From Bacteroidota bacterium (GTDB lineage Bacteria; Bacteroidota; Bacteroidia; Flavobacteriales_D; Sanyastnellaceae), in NCBI GenBank assembly GCA_027618855.1, contig JAQCID010000107.1, positions 1 to 5,106 on the forward strand: a stretch of DNA of 5,106 nucleotides. Reading direction: 5' to 3'. Under the pieces are notes generated by a model. It was not told the origin of the DNA and made no database searches. It worked only from the letters and a program-made list of their open reading frames with translations. A program made the position numbers and the translations under genes. Within the stretch, counting starts at the first letter, position 1; each line of letters begins with the position of its first letter. Positions 1 to 5,106 of the stretch are shown piece after piece.

Positions 1-1
1 T

Positions 2-799
2 CACTCTTTGATTCGTAAGTCTGATGTGAATAGTGGTAATGCTGGCGATTGGGCTGCTTCTGCTGGAACTGACACGGATGATTCAGAGTGGATTGTGCTT
101 CCATCTAATGATTGGACTGGTCTTGGATCTCACGACTTCACAGGATCTTGTGGAGGTGGTGCATCTGCTTATGTGTACGATTGTGATGGAGCATGTTTCA
201 ACGATGCTGATGCTGATGGCGTTTGTGATGAGTTGGAGATAGATGGCTGTACAGATTCGGGAGCTTGTAACTACGATGCTGCTGCTACAGAAGAAGATTC
301 ATCTTGTGAGTACTTAACATGTGCTGGTTGTACAGATGGAAATACTCCTGCTTGTAACTATGATGCTACGGCAACTATAGAAGATGGCTCTTGTTGGTAC
401 GCTGAGGCTTTCGAAAACTGTGATGGTTCATGTATCAATGACATCAACGTCAACGGAATATGTGACGAAATCGAAATCGAAGGTTGTACATATGCTGATG
501 CATGTAACTATGACTTCGAAGCAAATGTTGAGGACGGGTCTTGTGACTTCGCTTGCTTAACGGATGGTTGTACAGATTCTGGTGCAGTGAACTACAATTC
601 AGACGCGACTGTAGATGATGGTTCTTGTCTGTTCATCGGTTGTATGGACGCAGGTGCTCTTAACTACGATGCAGCGGCGAACTTGGATTGCGGATGTCAG
701 TACCCAGACGCTTGTCCTGGTGACTTCAACGATGACAACGAGGTTGACGTAAGTGACCTACTTGACTTCTTCCAGTTATGGGGTAACGTTTGCAACTAA
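2..799 (+). CDS. Secreted/surface protein, C-terminal part: lamin-tail end, Cys-rich repeats, dockerin-like EF-hand (5' partial)
   Basis: The frame is open to the left edge, so the true start lies outside the window; the TTG at position 8 is probably internal. Residues below are numbered from that TTG. Residues 1-43 resemble the end of a lamin-tail domain (RKSDVNSGN, then a tryptophan and SEWIV, ending with GLGSHDF), a module found in many secreted bacterial proteins. After a Gly/Ser linker come two calcium-loop modules (58-79 and 137-158) interleaved with five Cys-rich repeats (80-232). A lone 12-residue EF-hand loop follows, DFNDDNEVDVSD (239-250), with acidic or Asn ligands at 1, 3, 5, 7, 9 and 12, then a short helix and flanking Cys 236 and 262. 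Tandem TAA stops end the gene. The many Cys and Asp residues fit a calcium-stabilised, disulfide-bonded extracellular protein. No catalytic domain is visible, so the activity is unknown; it could be a nuclease, another hydrolase or an adhesin. Confidence 0.85.
   Translation, partial: HSLIRKSDVNSGNAGDWAASAGTDTDDSEWIVLPSNDWTGLGSHDFTGSCGGGASAYVYDCDGACFNDADADGVCDELEIDGCTDSGACNYDAAATEEDSSCEYLTCAGCTDGNTPACNYDATATIEDGSCWYAEAFENCDGSCINDINVNGICDEIEIEGCTYADACNYDFEANVEDGSCDFACLTDGCTDSGAVNYNSDATVDDGSCLFIGCMDAGALNYDAAANLDCGCQYPDACPGDFNDDNEVDVSDLLDFFQLWGNVCN
179..703 (+). repeat. Interleaved protein repeats: two calcium-loop modules and five Cys-rich GCTD-type modules
   Basis: Two repeat types alternate within the surface protein. 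The calcium-loop type lies at 179-244 and 416-481, and both copies read (D/N)CDG.C.ND...(D/N)G.CDE.EI. In the first, D66, D68, D70, D74 and E77 match a 12-residue calcium loop like those of thrombospondin type 3 repeats. In the second, two of the ligands are Asn. The Cys-rich type lies at 245-313, 326-400, 482-550, 566-634 and 638-703, with consensus GCTD..AcNYD..At.eDGSC. The middle Cys is lost in the last two copies, and the last has DCGC in place of DGSC. The copies differ clearly at DNA level, so this is an old, diverged array and not a recent tandem duplication. Confidence 0.85.
713..793 (+). other. Dockerin-like single EF-hand module at the protein C-terminus
   Basis: This segment encodes residues 236-262: Cys-Pro-Gly-Asp, the calcium loop DFNDDNEVDVSD, the helix LLDFFQLWG, and a closing Cys. 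The spacing of acidic residues and the Asp at loop position 12 match dockerin-type loops. A true dockerin has two such loops; here there is one, bracketed by two Cys that could form a disulfide. I infer that it is a structural calcium-binding cap. Cohesin binding is not supported, because no second loop is present and no cohesin is seen here. Confidence 0.65.
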
Positions 800-840
800 T
801 AAGACTTGACTTCTGATTAAAGAGTCATTAACTAAAAAGA

Positions 841-871
841 AACGGGCTGCCTTTGGGCGGCCCGTTTTTTT
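841..871 (+). terminator. Strong intrinsic terminator after the surface-protein gene
   Basis: An 11-bp stem, AACGGGCTGCC (841-851) with GGCGGCCCGTT (856-866), closes on a TTTG loop with one T-G wobble, and seven T follow (865-871). It begins 41 nt after the tandem stop codons and ends 34 nt before the next gene, so it should separate the two plus-strand genes. The opposite strand reads the same stem followed by TTTCTTTTT, so it could also stop leftward transcripts that run through the DUF493 gene. Confidence 0.93.
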
Positions 872-893
872 ATGCTTTAGAATTTCTTTGGAT

Positions 894-901
894 TAACTTT
901 G
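894..901 (+). promoter_or_regulatory. Possible Bacteroidota -7 box (TAACTTTG) for the DUF493 gene
   Basis: TAACTTTG matches the Bacteroidota -7 consensus TAnnTTTG and lies in the short gap between the terminator and the DUF493 gene. No good -33 TTTG box is seen at the expected distance upstream, so support is partial. If used, transcription would start at about the ATG at 906, giving a very short or absent leader. A second, weaker match (TTTCTTTG) lies at 883-890. Confidence 0.3.
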
Positions 902-905
902 TCAC

Positions 906-1181
906 ATGACAGAACTTTCTGACAAGGAGAGGATGCGAAAGCAGCTTGATGCCAGCCATAAGTGGCCGTGCGAATTCATGTTTAAATTTATTGTGCCTAA
1001 GGGGAATGAAAATGAAGCTGCGTTGCGCGCCATTTTTGGGTTGAAGGCCAAGCTTCAGATGAAGGAGTCGAGTACGGGGAAGTATAAAGCGTTCACAATA
1101 CGAGATCGTGTGAAAAGCGCAGATGAAGTTTTTTCGAGGTACGAAGCAGCATCACAGATACCAGGAATTATCTCCTTGTAA
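906..1181 (+). CDS. DUF493 (YbeD-like) small protein
   Basis: This 91-residue protein matches the DUF493 family, whose E. coli member is YbeD (87 aa). Visible family marks are the aromatic/hydrophobic start of the fold (WPCEFMFKFIVP, residues 20-31), the central SSTGKYKAFTI (about 55-65), where Gly-Lys-Tyr precedes a beta strand, and the ending PGIISL typical of Bacteroidota members. It is a small cytoplasmic alpha/beta fold resembling ACT-like regulatory domains; its biochemical role is not established, so none is claimed. The ATG at 906 is chosen because it gives the usual length and N-terminal extension; a later Met (codon 10) would still keep the core. No Shine-Dalgarno sequence is visible. 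A terminator lies just upstream, so the gene is probably transcribed alone. Its stop is 2 nt from the stop of convergent argS. Confidence 0.88.
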   Translation: MTELSDKERMRKQLDASHKWPCEFMFKFIVPKGNENEAALRAIFGLKAKLQMKESSTGKYKAFTIRDRVKSADEVFSRYEAASQIPGIISL

Positions 1182-1183
1182 CA

Positions 1184-2980
1184 TCACATGCGCTCAGGCA
1201 TAGACACGCCCAACAGAGACATGCCGGTCTTCACAGTGCTGCTGCACAAGTAACAAAGCGCCAGTCGGACGTTGCGTTTCGCTTCGTCTTCCTCCTTGAT
1301 GATGGGGTGGTCCTGATACCAACGACTGTATGATTTGGTAATGTCGTAGCAAAGATTCGCTACAAGAGACGGATCATATGATTTGGCCGCTTCTTCGATG
1401 ACTGAAGGCAGAGATAAAGCTGCCATTAACAGTGCACGTTCAACGTCATCAAGATGTACTGGCGAGAGGGGGGTTAGGGACGCGATATCGTCAATACCTG
1501 CATTGCGGAGCACAGATCGTGCGCGTACGTAATTGAATTGAATATATGGGCCAGTATTTCCGATAAAGTCAATACTGGCTTTGGGGTCAAACATCATCGA
1601 CTTTTTAGGGTCAACGCGTAAGAGGAAGTACTTAAGAGCTCCGTACCCTACGTCTTTGTAAAGGGAGTCGCGGTCTTCTTCTGGGATGTTTTCGAGCTTG
1701 CCAGCTTCGCGGGCGAGCTGTTCGGCTGTCGTTTTCATCTCTGCCATGATGTCGTCAGCATCGACGACAGTGCCTTCACGAGACTTCATCTTGCCCTCAG
1801 GGAGTTCAACCATCCCATATGATAGGTGATGACATCTGGATGCTTGTTCTAAGCCAAGCTTGGAGAGGATTTCAAACAGTACTTTGAAGTGATATTCTTG
1901 TTCGTTGCCTACGGTATATACTTGGCGGTCAAGAGATGGGTAGTCCTTGAAGCGGAGTATGGCGGTACCGATATCCTGTGTCATATATACAGATGTCCCG
2001 TCTTTGCGAAGGAGTAGCTTTTCATCTAACCCGACGTCAGAAAGGTCAACCCAAATAGAGTTGTCGTCTCGTTGCGTAAATGCGCCAGAAGCGAGTCCTG
2101 CTTCGACTTGAGACTTCCCCGTGAGATAGGTGTCGGATTCGTAATATAGTTTGTCGAAATCGACCCCCATTTCTCCATAGGTGTATTCAAAGCCATCATA
2201 GACCCATCCGTTCATCGTAGACCAAAGGGCGTGAACTTCGGGGTCTTCAGACTCCCATTTGTGAAGCAAATCGCGGGCAGCTAAAAGGATAGGGGCTTGG
2301 GACTCTGCGGTTTCTTTATCTGCGCCCGAGGACATCAGCTCTTTTACTTCAGCTTTGTAATGATGGTTAAATAAAACGTAGTAACGGCCTACAAGTTTAT
2401 CTCCTTTCTCCCCTGTAGAAGTGGGTGTTTCTCCATTGCCGAAAAGTTTCCATGCAATCATGGATTTACAGATGTGAATTCCACGGTCGTTAATGATTTG
2501 GACTTTCACAACATCGTGACCGGCAGCCTTAAGGATTTCAGAGACGCTATATCCGAGGAAAATGTTTCGTAAATGGCCCAGGTGCAGAGGCTTGTTTGTA
2601 TTGGGAGAGCTGTACTCTACCATAATTTGTGACTTGGAGCCAGGAGCGTTGCGCCCGAAGGTGTCCTTTTGTAAAATGGCTCGATTTAAAGCTTGAGCCC
2701 AGTATTCATCAGAAATACTTAAATTCAGAAATCCCTTGACAACCTGAAAGTCAACGACAATCTCTTCCTGTTGCACCAAATAAGCGCCTATTTCTTTGCC
2801 GGTTTCTTCAGGAGACTTCCCTGCCAGTCGCGAAAAAGGAAATACGACAACGGTTCTGTCCCCTTGAAATTCAGACCTTGTACTTTGTATTGAGATTTGA
2901 GTCTCCCTGGGACGTGATCCATAAAGTGTATTGCAAGCTGAAGAGACAGCCTGGGTAAGTATTTTCTCAAGTTGCAGCAT
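1184..2980 (-). CDS. argS: Arginyl-tRNA synthetase
   Basis: Class I aminoacyl-tRNA synthetase that joins arginine to tRNA-Arg with ATP in the cytoplasm. Its 598 residues are the normal bacterial length. The N-terminal domain (about 1-110), which contacts the tRNA D-loop, is present. The active site has SSPNTNKPLHLGHLRN (124-139), containing the HIGH motif as HLGH 133-136. The KMSKS-equivalent region is KMKSREGTVV (397-406), a form usual in ArgRS, where the signature is degenerate; Lys130 just before HLGH is the residue family studies link to that loss. The segment SIDFIGNTGPYIQFNYVRAR (469-488) leads into the C-terminal anticodon-binding (DALR) helices, which run to residue 598. The gene appears intact. 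It starts 1 nt after the ctlX stop, so it is probably co-transcribed with ctlX and may be translated by reinitiation. The leader inside the ctlX tail is A-rich and lacks a Shine-Dalgarno. Confidence 0.98.
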   Translation of the reverse strand: MLQLEKILTQAVSSACNTLYGSRPRETQISIQSTRSEFQGDRTVVVFPFSRLAGKSPEETGKEIGAYLVQQEEIVVDFQVVKGFLNLSISDEYWAQALNRAILQKDTFGRNAPGSKSQIMVEYSSPNTNKPLHLGHLRNIFLGYSVSEILKAAGHDVVKVQIINDRGIHICKSMIAWKLFGNGETPTSTGEKGDKLVGRYYVLFNHHYKAEVKELMSSGADKETAESQAPILLAARDLLHKWESEDPEVHALWSTMNGWVYDGFEYTYGEMGVDFDKLYYESDTYLTGKSQVEAGLASGAFTQRDDNSIWVDLSDVGLDEKLLLRKDGTSVYMTQDIGTAILRFKDYPSLDRQVYTVGNEQEYHFKVLFEILSKLGLEQASRCHHLSYGMVELPEGKMKSREGTVVDADDIMAEMKTTAEQLAREAGKLENIPEEDRDSLYKDVGYGALKYFLLRVDPKKSMMFDPKASIDFIGNTGPYIQFNYVRARSVLRNAGIDDIASLTPLSPVHLDDVERALLMAALSLPSVIEEAAKSYDPSLVANLCYDITKSYSRWYQDHPIIKEEDEAKRNVRLALCYLCSSTVKTGMSLLGVSMPERM

Positions 2981-2981
2981 T

Positions 2982-3932
2982 CTATGCTTTGTTTTTAGGG
3001 AGGTGTACTTCAGCCATCATACATCTTGCCGATCCACCCCCGCATGCTTCGATAATGTCGAGTGGAATTGAAATGCTTCGCCCAAATTTTGAGATTTTTT
3101 CTATCTGAATGTCATCCAAAGCTTCATATGCAGCTTTGCTCATGACAATTCTAGGGGTATCATCAAGACTGGAGGATACCTCAAGCATGTTGCCTGCGAA
3201 ATATGAGATTTGATCTTCAGAAAGAGTGATTATTTCCAGGTCATTCTCTTTGAGAGAATTTTCAAGGATCTCTCTGTCCTCGGGATGGTCACAACTGTCA
3301 AGACACACGGCAGCCCAGCCAGAACCGATACACATCATGACGTTTGTGTGATAGATTTGCTCGCGACGGTTTTCTACTGATTGGAGAGATTCAAAACAGA
3401 TTCCTTCCATTCCGAAAGCATCACAGAATTGTTCAAAAGCGTTGCGGTCAGTTCTGGGGCTCAGTGCAGCATATGCTTTTGAATGTATACGGTCCAGAAC
3501 GATACTGCCAGTACCTTCAAGGAAAACGGAATGGTTCTCAAATTCGGTAAAGTCTACGACCTCTGAAATTTTAAAGCGATGAACGTGTTCAAGGTCAAAT
3601 AAGATGTCCTCACGCCGTTCAACACGCCTGTTTTCAGCCAACATGGGGTAAATTCCTACTCTTCCGTCAGCGTGAAAGCTGACCCAATTGTTTGGGAAGA
3701 GTGAGTCAGGGGTGTCCGTTTCGGGGTCATCTTCAAAAACGATGACGTTCACACCTTCTGAACGAAGGATGTCGACCATGTTGTCGAATTCTTCAAGCGC
3801 TTGATCGACCACGTCTTCAGGAGAAACATTGTCTAGAACTTTTTGGTAATAATTGTTTCCGGCGGTTTCTTCATTCATCCTAAATGCAGTCGGTCTGACC
3901 ATCAGGATATTCGGGGTGCTCTGTGCGTTCAT
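2982..3932 (-). CDS. ctlX: Citrulline utilization hydrolase CtlX (citrulline ureidase family)
   Basis: This 316-residue protein belongs to the guanidino-group-modifying (pentein) superfamily and looks like CtlX, which hydrolyses citrulline to ornithine, ammonia and CO2. Visible marks are RPTAFRMNEET near the N-terminus (13-23), DSLFPNNWVSFH (76-87), EGTGSIVLDR (139-148), the probable catalytic His in YHTNV (His195), FAGNMLEV (245-252), and CGGGSARCMMAE (297-308), whose Cys304 sits where the superfamily nucleophile is expected. There is no signal peptide, so it is cytoplasmic. The start is fixed by the overlap ATGA with the stop of the upstream deiminase-family gene, which suggests translational coupling. 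argS follows after 1 nt. Family members can also act on arginine or methylated arginines, so citrulline as substrate is inferred from family resemblance and from the neighbour that could supply it. Confidence 0.88.
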   Translation of the reverse strand: MNAQSTPNILMVRPTAFRMNEETAGNNYYQKVLDNVSPEDVVDQALEEFDNMVDILRSEGVNVIVFEDDPETDTPDSLFPNNWVSFHADGRVGIYPMLAENRRVERREDILFDLEHVHRFKISEVVDFTEFENHSVFLEGTGSIVLDRIHSKAYAALSPRTDRNAFEQFCDAFGMEGICFESLQSVENRREQIYHTNVMMCIGSGWAAVCLDSCDHPEDREILENSLKENDLEIITLSEDQISYFAGNMLEVSSSLDDTPRIVMSKAAYEALDDIQIEKISKFGRSISIPLDIIEACGGGSARCMMAEVHLPKNKA

Positions 3933-4849
3933 TTCTCTCGTAAAAGGGGCAAAGTGCTACATCGGAGGAGGCCTTCAAGTTTGCCTGTCTCATTAAAGGG
4001 GGTTTCAATGACTGTATATCCCCAATCTCGTAGTTGAACATTGACCGCAGTGAATCCTTTTTCACTGACGATTGTCGTGGGGGAGATGCTGAATATGTTG
4101 CAGTGCATGTGGTACATGTCCTCTGCACTCACTTCCAGAAGTTTTCCTTTGTATTTTTTCCGGATCCAGCGTATGTCTTCAGGGTTCTTCATTCCCTCTG
4201 GATGGAAAATTGCATGACCATTGCTTAAAGGACATATACAGCAGTCAAGGTGTAAAGCATTGGTGTACGGGTCTTTGTCTGACTTAGATAATTCAAACGC
4301 TCGAATTTTTGCTTGAGGGAATTGCTCTTGAAGCCAATGAATGGCCGCTCTATTCGTTCTGGAGGTTTTATAGATGTTAAAATCTTCGTCTTCGCTATAC
4401 CCCATCCATATTTCGTCACTCATGGGCATGATGTCTCCACCTTCCAGTCTCACGCCTGATGGAGGTGTAAGGGTGTTTTCAGGTGTGATGTGTGTGCAAA
4501 GGCTGCTGATTCCATCCCATTCAGGAGCTCTTTCAGGGATCATTGAAGAACGAATGAATTTGTCACAAAGCGTCACCCCCACATCCCTGGTGAAAATTTG
4601 ATTAAGGTTCGGAATTGGAATTGGCCTAAGGACTTGAACTCCATGGGCTTCTAAGATTTTAACAAAGGCATCCAATTCATTTTGAACATCAGATTGAGTA
4701 GGGTAGGTGCCAGCAAGTATATGCTCTCTTGATTTCGGGTCAACAGCTTCTTCAGCTAATGGGATAGGACCCCACGATGTTGCAGAGCCCACAACGACTT
4801 TTTTAAGCGTGTCCCATTCATTTACGACAAAGCAATTATCAGTACTCAT
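3929..4849 (-). CDS. Arginine deiminase / amidinotransferase family protein
   Basis: This 306-residue protein is a pentein-superfamily enzyme acting on a guanidino group, most likely arginine to citrulline plus ammonia. Visible marks in order are NEWDTLKKVVVG (10-21), the usual first strand of this family; FTRDVG (86-91); RLEGGD (134-139), whose acidic residues bind the guanidino group; NALHLDCC (197-204), with the probable catalytic His200; and EGLLRCSTLPLLRE (292-305), with the probable nucleophile Cys297. The Gly-rich GGG before the Cys in classic deiminases is reduced to EGLL, which I recall as normal in the Bacteroidota subgroup. It is shorter than classic ArcA (about 400 residues), so a strict ArcA call is not justified; dimethylargininase or amidinotransferase activity is possible. 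It starts 15 nt after the upstream gene and overlaps ctlX by 4 nt. Pairing with CtlX favours citrulline as product. Confidence 0.85.
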   Translation of the reverse strand: MSTDNCFVVNEWDTLKKVVVGSATSWGPIPLAEEAVDPKSREHILAGTYPTQSDVQNELDAFVKILEAHGVQVLRPIPIPNLNQIFTRDVGVTLCDKFIRSSMIPERAPEWDGISSLCTHITPENTLTPPSGVRLEGGDIMPMSDEIWMGYSEDEDFNIYKTSRTNRAAIHWLQEQFPQAKIRAFELSKSDKDPYTNALHLDCCICPLSNGHAIFHPEGMKNPEDIRWIRKKYKGKLLEVSAEDMYHMHCNIFSISPTTIVSEKGFTAVNVQLRDWGYTVIETPFNETGKLEGLLRCSTLPLLREK

Positions 4850-4864
4850 TAATTGTTGTTGTTT
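4850..4864 (-). promoter_or_regulatory. A-rich translation leader without Shine-Dalgarno, before the deiminase-family gene
   Basis: Read on the minus strand, the 15 nt between the stop of the leading gene and the ATG at 4849 are AACAACAACAATTA-like: almost only A, C and T, with no purine-rich Shine-Dalgarno. This is the usual Bacteroidota pattern, where A-rich unstructured leaders direct initiation. It supports the ATG at 4849 as the start and leaves no room for a separate promoter, so transcription should come from further upstream. Confidence 0.45.
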
Positions 4865-5106
4865 TCAGTTTTTAGACGGTTGGTTGTTGTCGTATTCGCG
4901 AGATTGACGCAACAATGACAGCATGGTGGCAGACTCCATTAGATTCTCACCAAAAGCGGCCTTGTTAAACCCTACAGGCAGGAAACTGAAATGCAAGGTG
5001 TCGTATGTGGTAATTGCGAAAAGATTCGAGTATGCATGTGCATGCCAGTTTCTGATTTCTAATGAATCCCCATTTTCGTCAAATTCATTGTAGGAATTAT
5101 ATGTGA
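4865..5106 (-). CDS. Unidentified protein, C-terminal part (5' partial)
   Basis: The minus-strand frame is open from the right edge to a TGA at 4865-4867, encoding at least 79 residues of a protein that starts outside the window. The other two minus frames are stopped repeatedly over the same stretch, so the open frame is unlikely to be chance. Visible content, from the edge: an Asp/Asn-rich stretch (NEFDENGD), an aromatic/His segment (IRNWHAHAYSN), two probable beta strands with aromatic residues (LFAITTYDTLHFSFLPVGF), a hydrophobic helix (ENLMESATMLSLLRQ), then a polar tail ending NNQPSKN. I do not recognise a family and see no catalytic motif or membrane span in this part. It ends 15 nt before the deiminase-family gene on the same strand, so it is probably the preceding gene of the arginine operon. 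Its function is unknown. Confidence 0.7.
   Translation of the reverse strand, partial: TYNSYNEFDENGDSLEIRNWHAHAYSNLFAITTYDTLHFSFLPVGFNKAAFGENLMESATMLSLLRQSREYDNNQPSKN

Noticed and set aside
33..242. Plus-strand open frame inside the surface-protein gene
   Set aside because: It is a shadow of the real gene in another frame. It has a Met/Leu-rich composition that reflects the GAT/GCT-rich codons of the true frame, and no family features.
807..827. Small inverted repeat TGACT ... AGTCA after the surface-protein gene
   Set aside because: Only 5 bp of stem with an 11-nt loop and no T tract. The strong terminator just downstream explains termination.
1197..1225. Inverted repeat GGCAT ... ATGCC near the convergent gene ends, considered as a terminator
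   Set aside because: The stem is 5 bp with a 19-nt loop, has no T tail on either strand, and lies inside the argS coding region.
3843..4128. Open frames on both strands across the junction of ctlX and the deiminase-family gene
   Set aside because: They overlap two well-supported coding regions, have no recognisable motif, and look like shadows.
3929..4849. Annotation as classic ArcA arginine deiminase or as glycine amidinotransferase
   Set aside because: The protein is about 100 residues shorter than ArcA and lacks the GGG before the Cys, and nothing specific to glycine amidinotransferase is seen. A family-level call is all that is supported.
4853..4890. GTT/GGTT-rich short repeats, considered as a microsatellite
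   Set aside because: A few imperfect units only, explained by the A/C-rich minus-strand leader and Asn/Gln codons at the end of the partial gene.
5033..5045. Direct repeat TGCATG/TGCATG, considered as a regulatory site
   Set aside because: It lies in the open frame of the partial gene and encodes Ala-His-Ala-His; the repeat follows from the codons.

Overview
The window looks like the chromosome of a marine, flavobacterium-like member of the Bacteroidota. Four things point there. The left edge carries the Cys/Asp-rich surface-protein repeat of the type GCTD..A.NYD..A...DGSC, which is common in marine Flavobacteriales. The starts lack clear Shine-Dalgarno sequences and have A-rich leaders. The small DUF493 protein has a Bacteroidota-like C-terminus (ending GIISL). 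The arginine deiminase-like gene and ctlX sit side by side, a pairing I recall from Flavobacteriia. No species can be named from the sequence alone.

Layout. Positions 2-799 (+) hold the C-terminal 265 codons of a secreted or surface protein: the end of a probable lamin-tail domain, two calcium-loop modules interleaved with five short Cys-rich repeats, and a single dockerin-like EF-hand at the very end. A strong intrinsic terminator follows (841-871). Next comes a small DUF493 gene (906-1181, +), convergent with a minus-strand gene block and only 2 nt away from it. The rest of the window (1184-5106) is one compact minus-strand operon. In transcription order it holds an unidentified gene whose 5' end lies outside the window (4865-5106), an arginine deiminase-family protein (3929-4849), the citrulline hydrolase ctlX (2982-3932) and arginyl-tRNA synthetase argS (1184-2980). 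The junctions are 15 nt, a 4-nt ATGA overlap, and 1 nt.

How the genes may work together. If the deiminase-family protein is a true arginine deiminase, it and CtlX would turn arginine into citrulline and then ornithine, releasing ammonia and CO2 with no carbamoyl-phosphate step. The next gene, argS, uses the same amino acid for protein synthesis. The operon therefore joins arginine breakdown with arginine charging. The first, unidentified gene could be a further part of that pathway, but nothing visible in its 79 C-terminal residues shows this.

Most of the window is recognisable. The parts worth a second look are the operon coupling, the unidentified leading gene, and the architecture of the repeat protein, which lacks a visible type IX sorting domain at its C-terminus.
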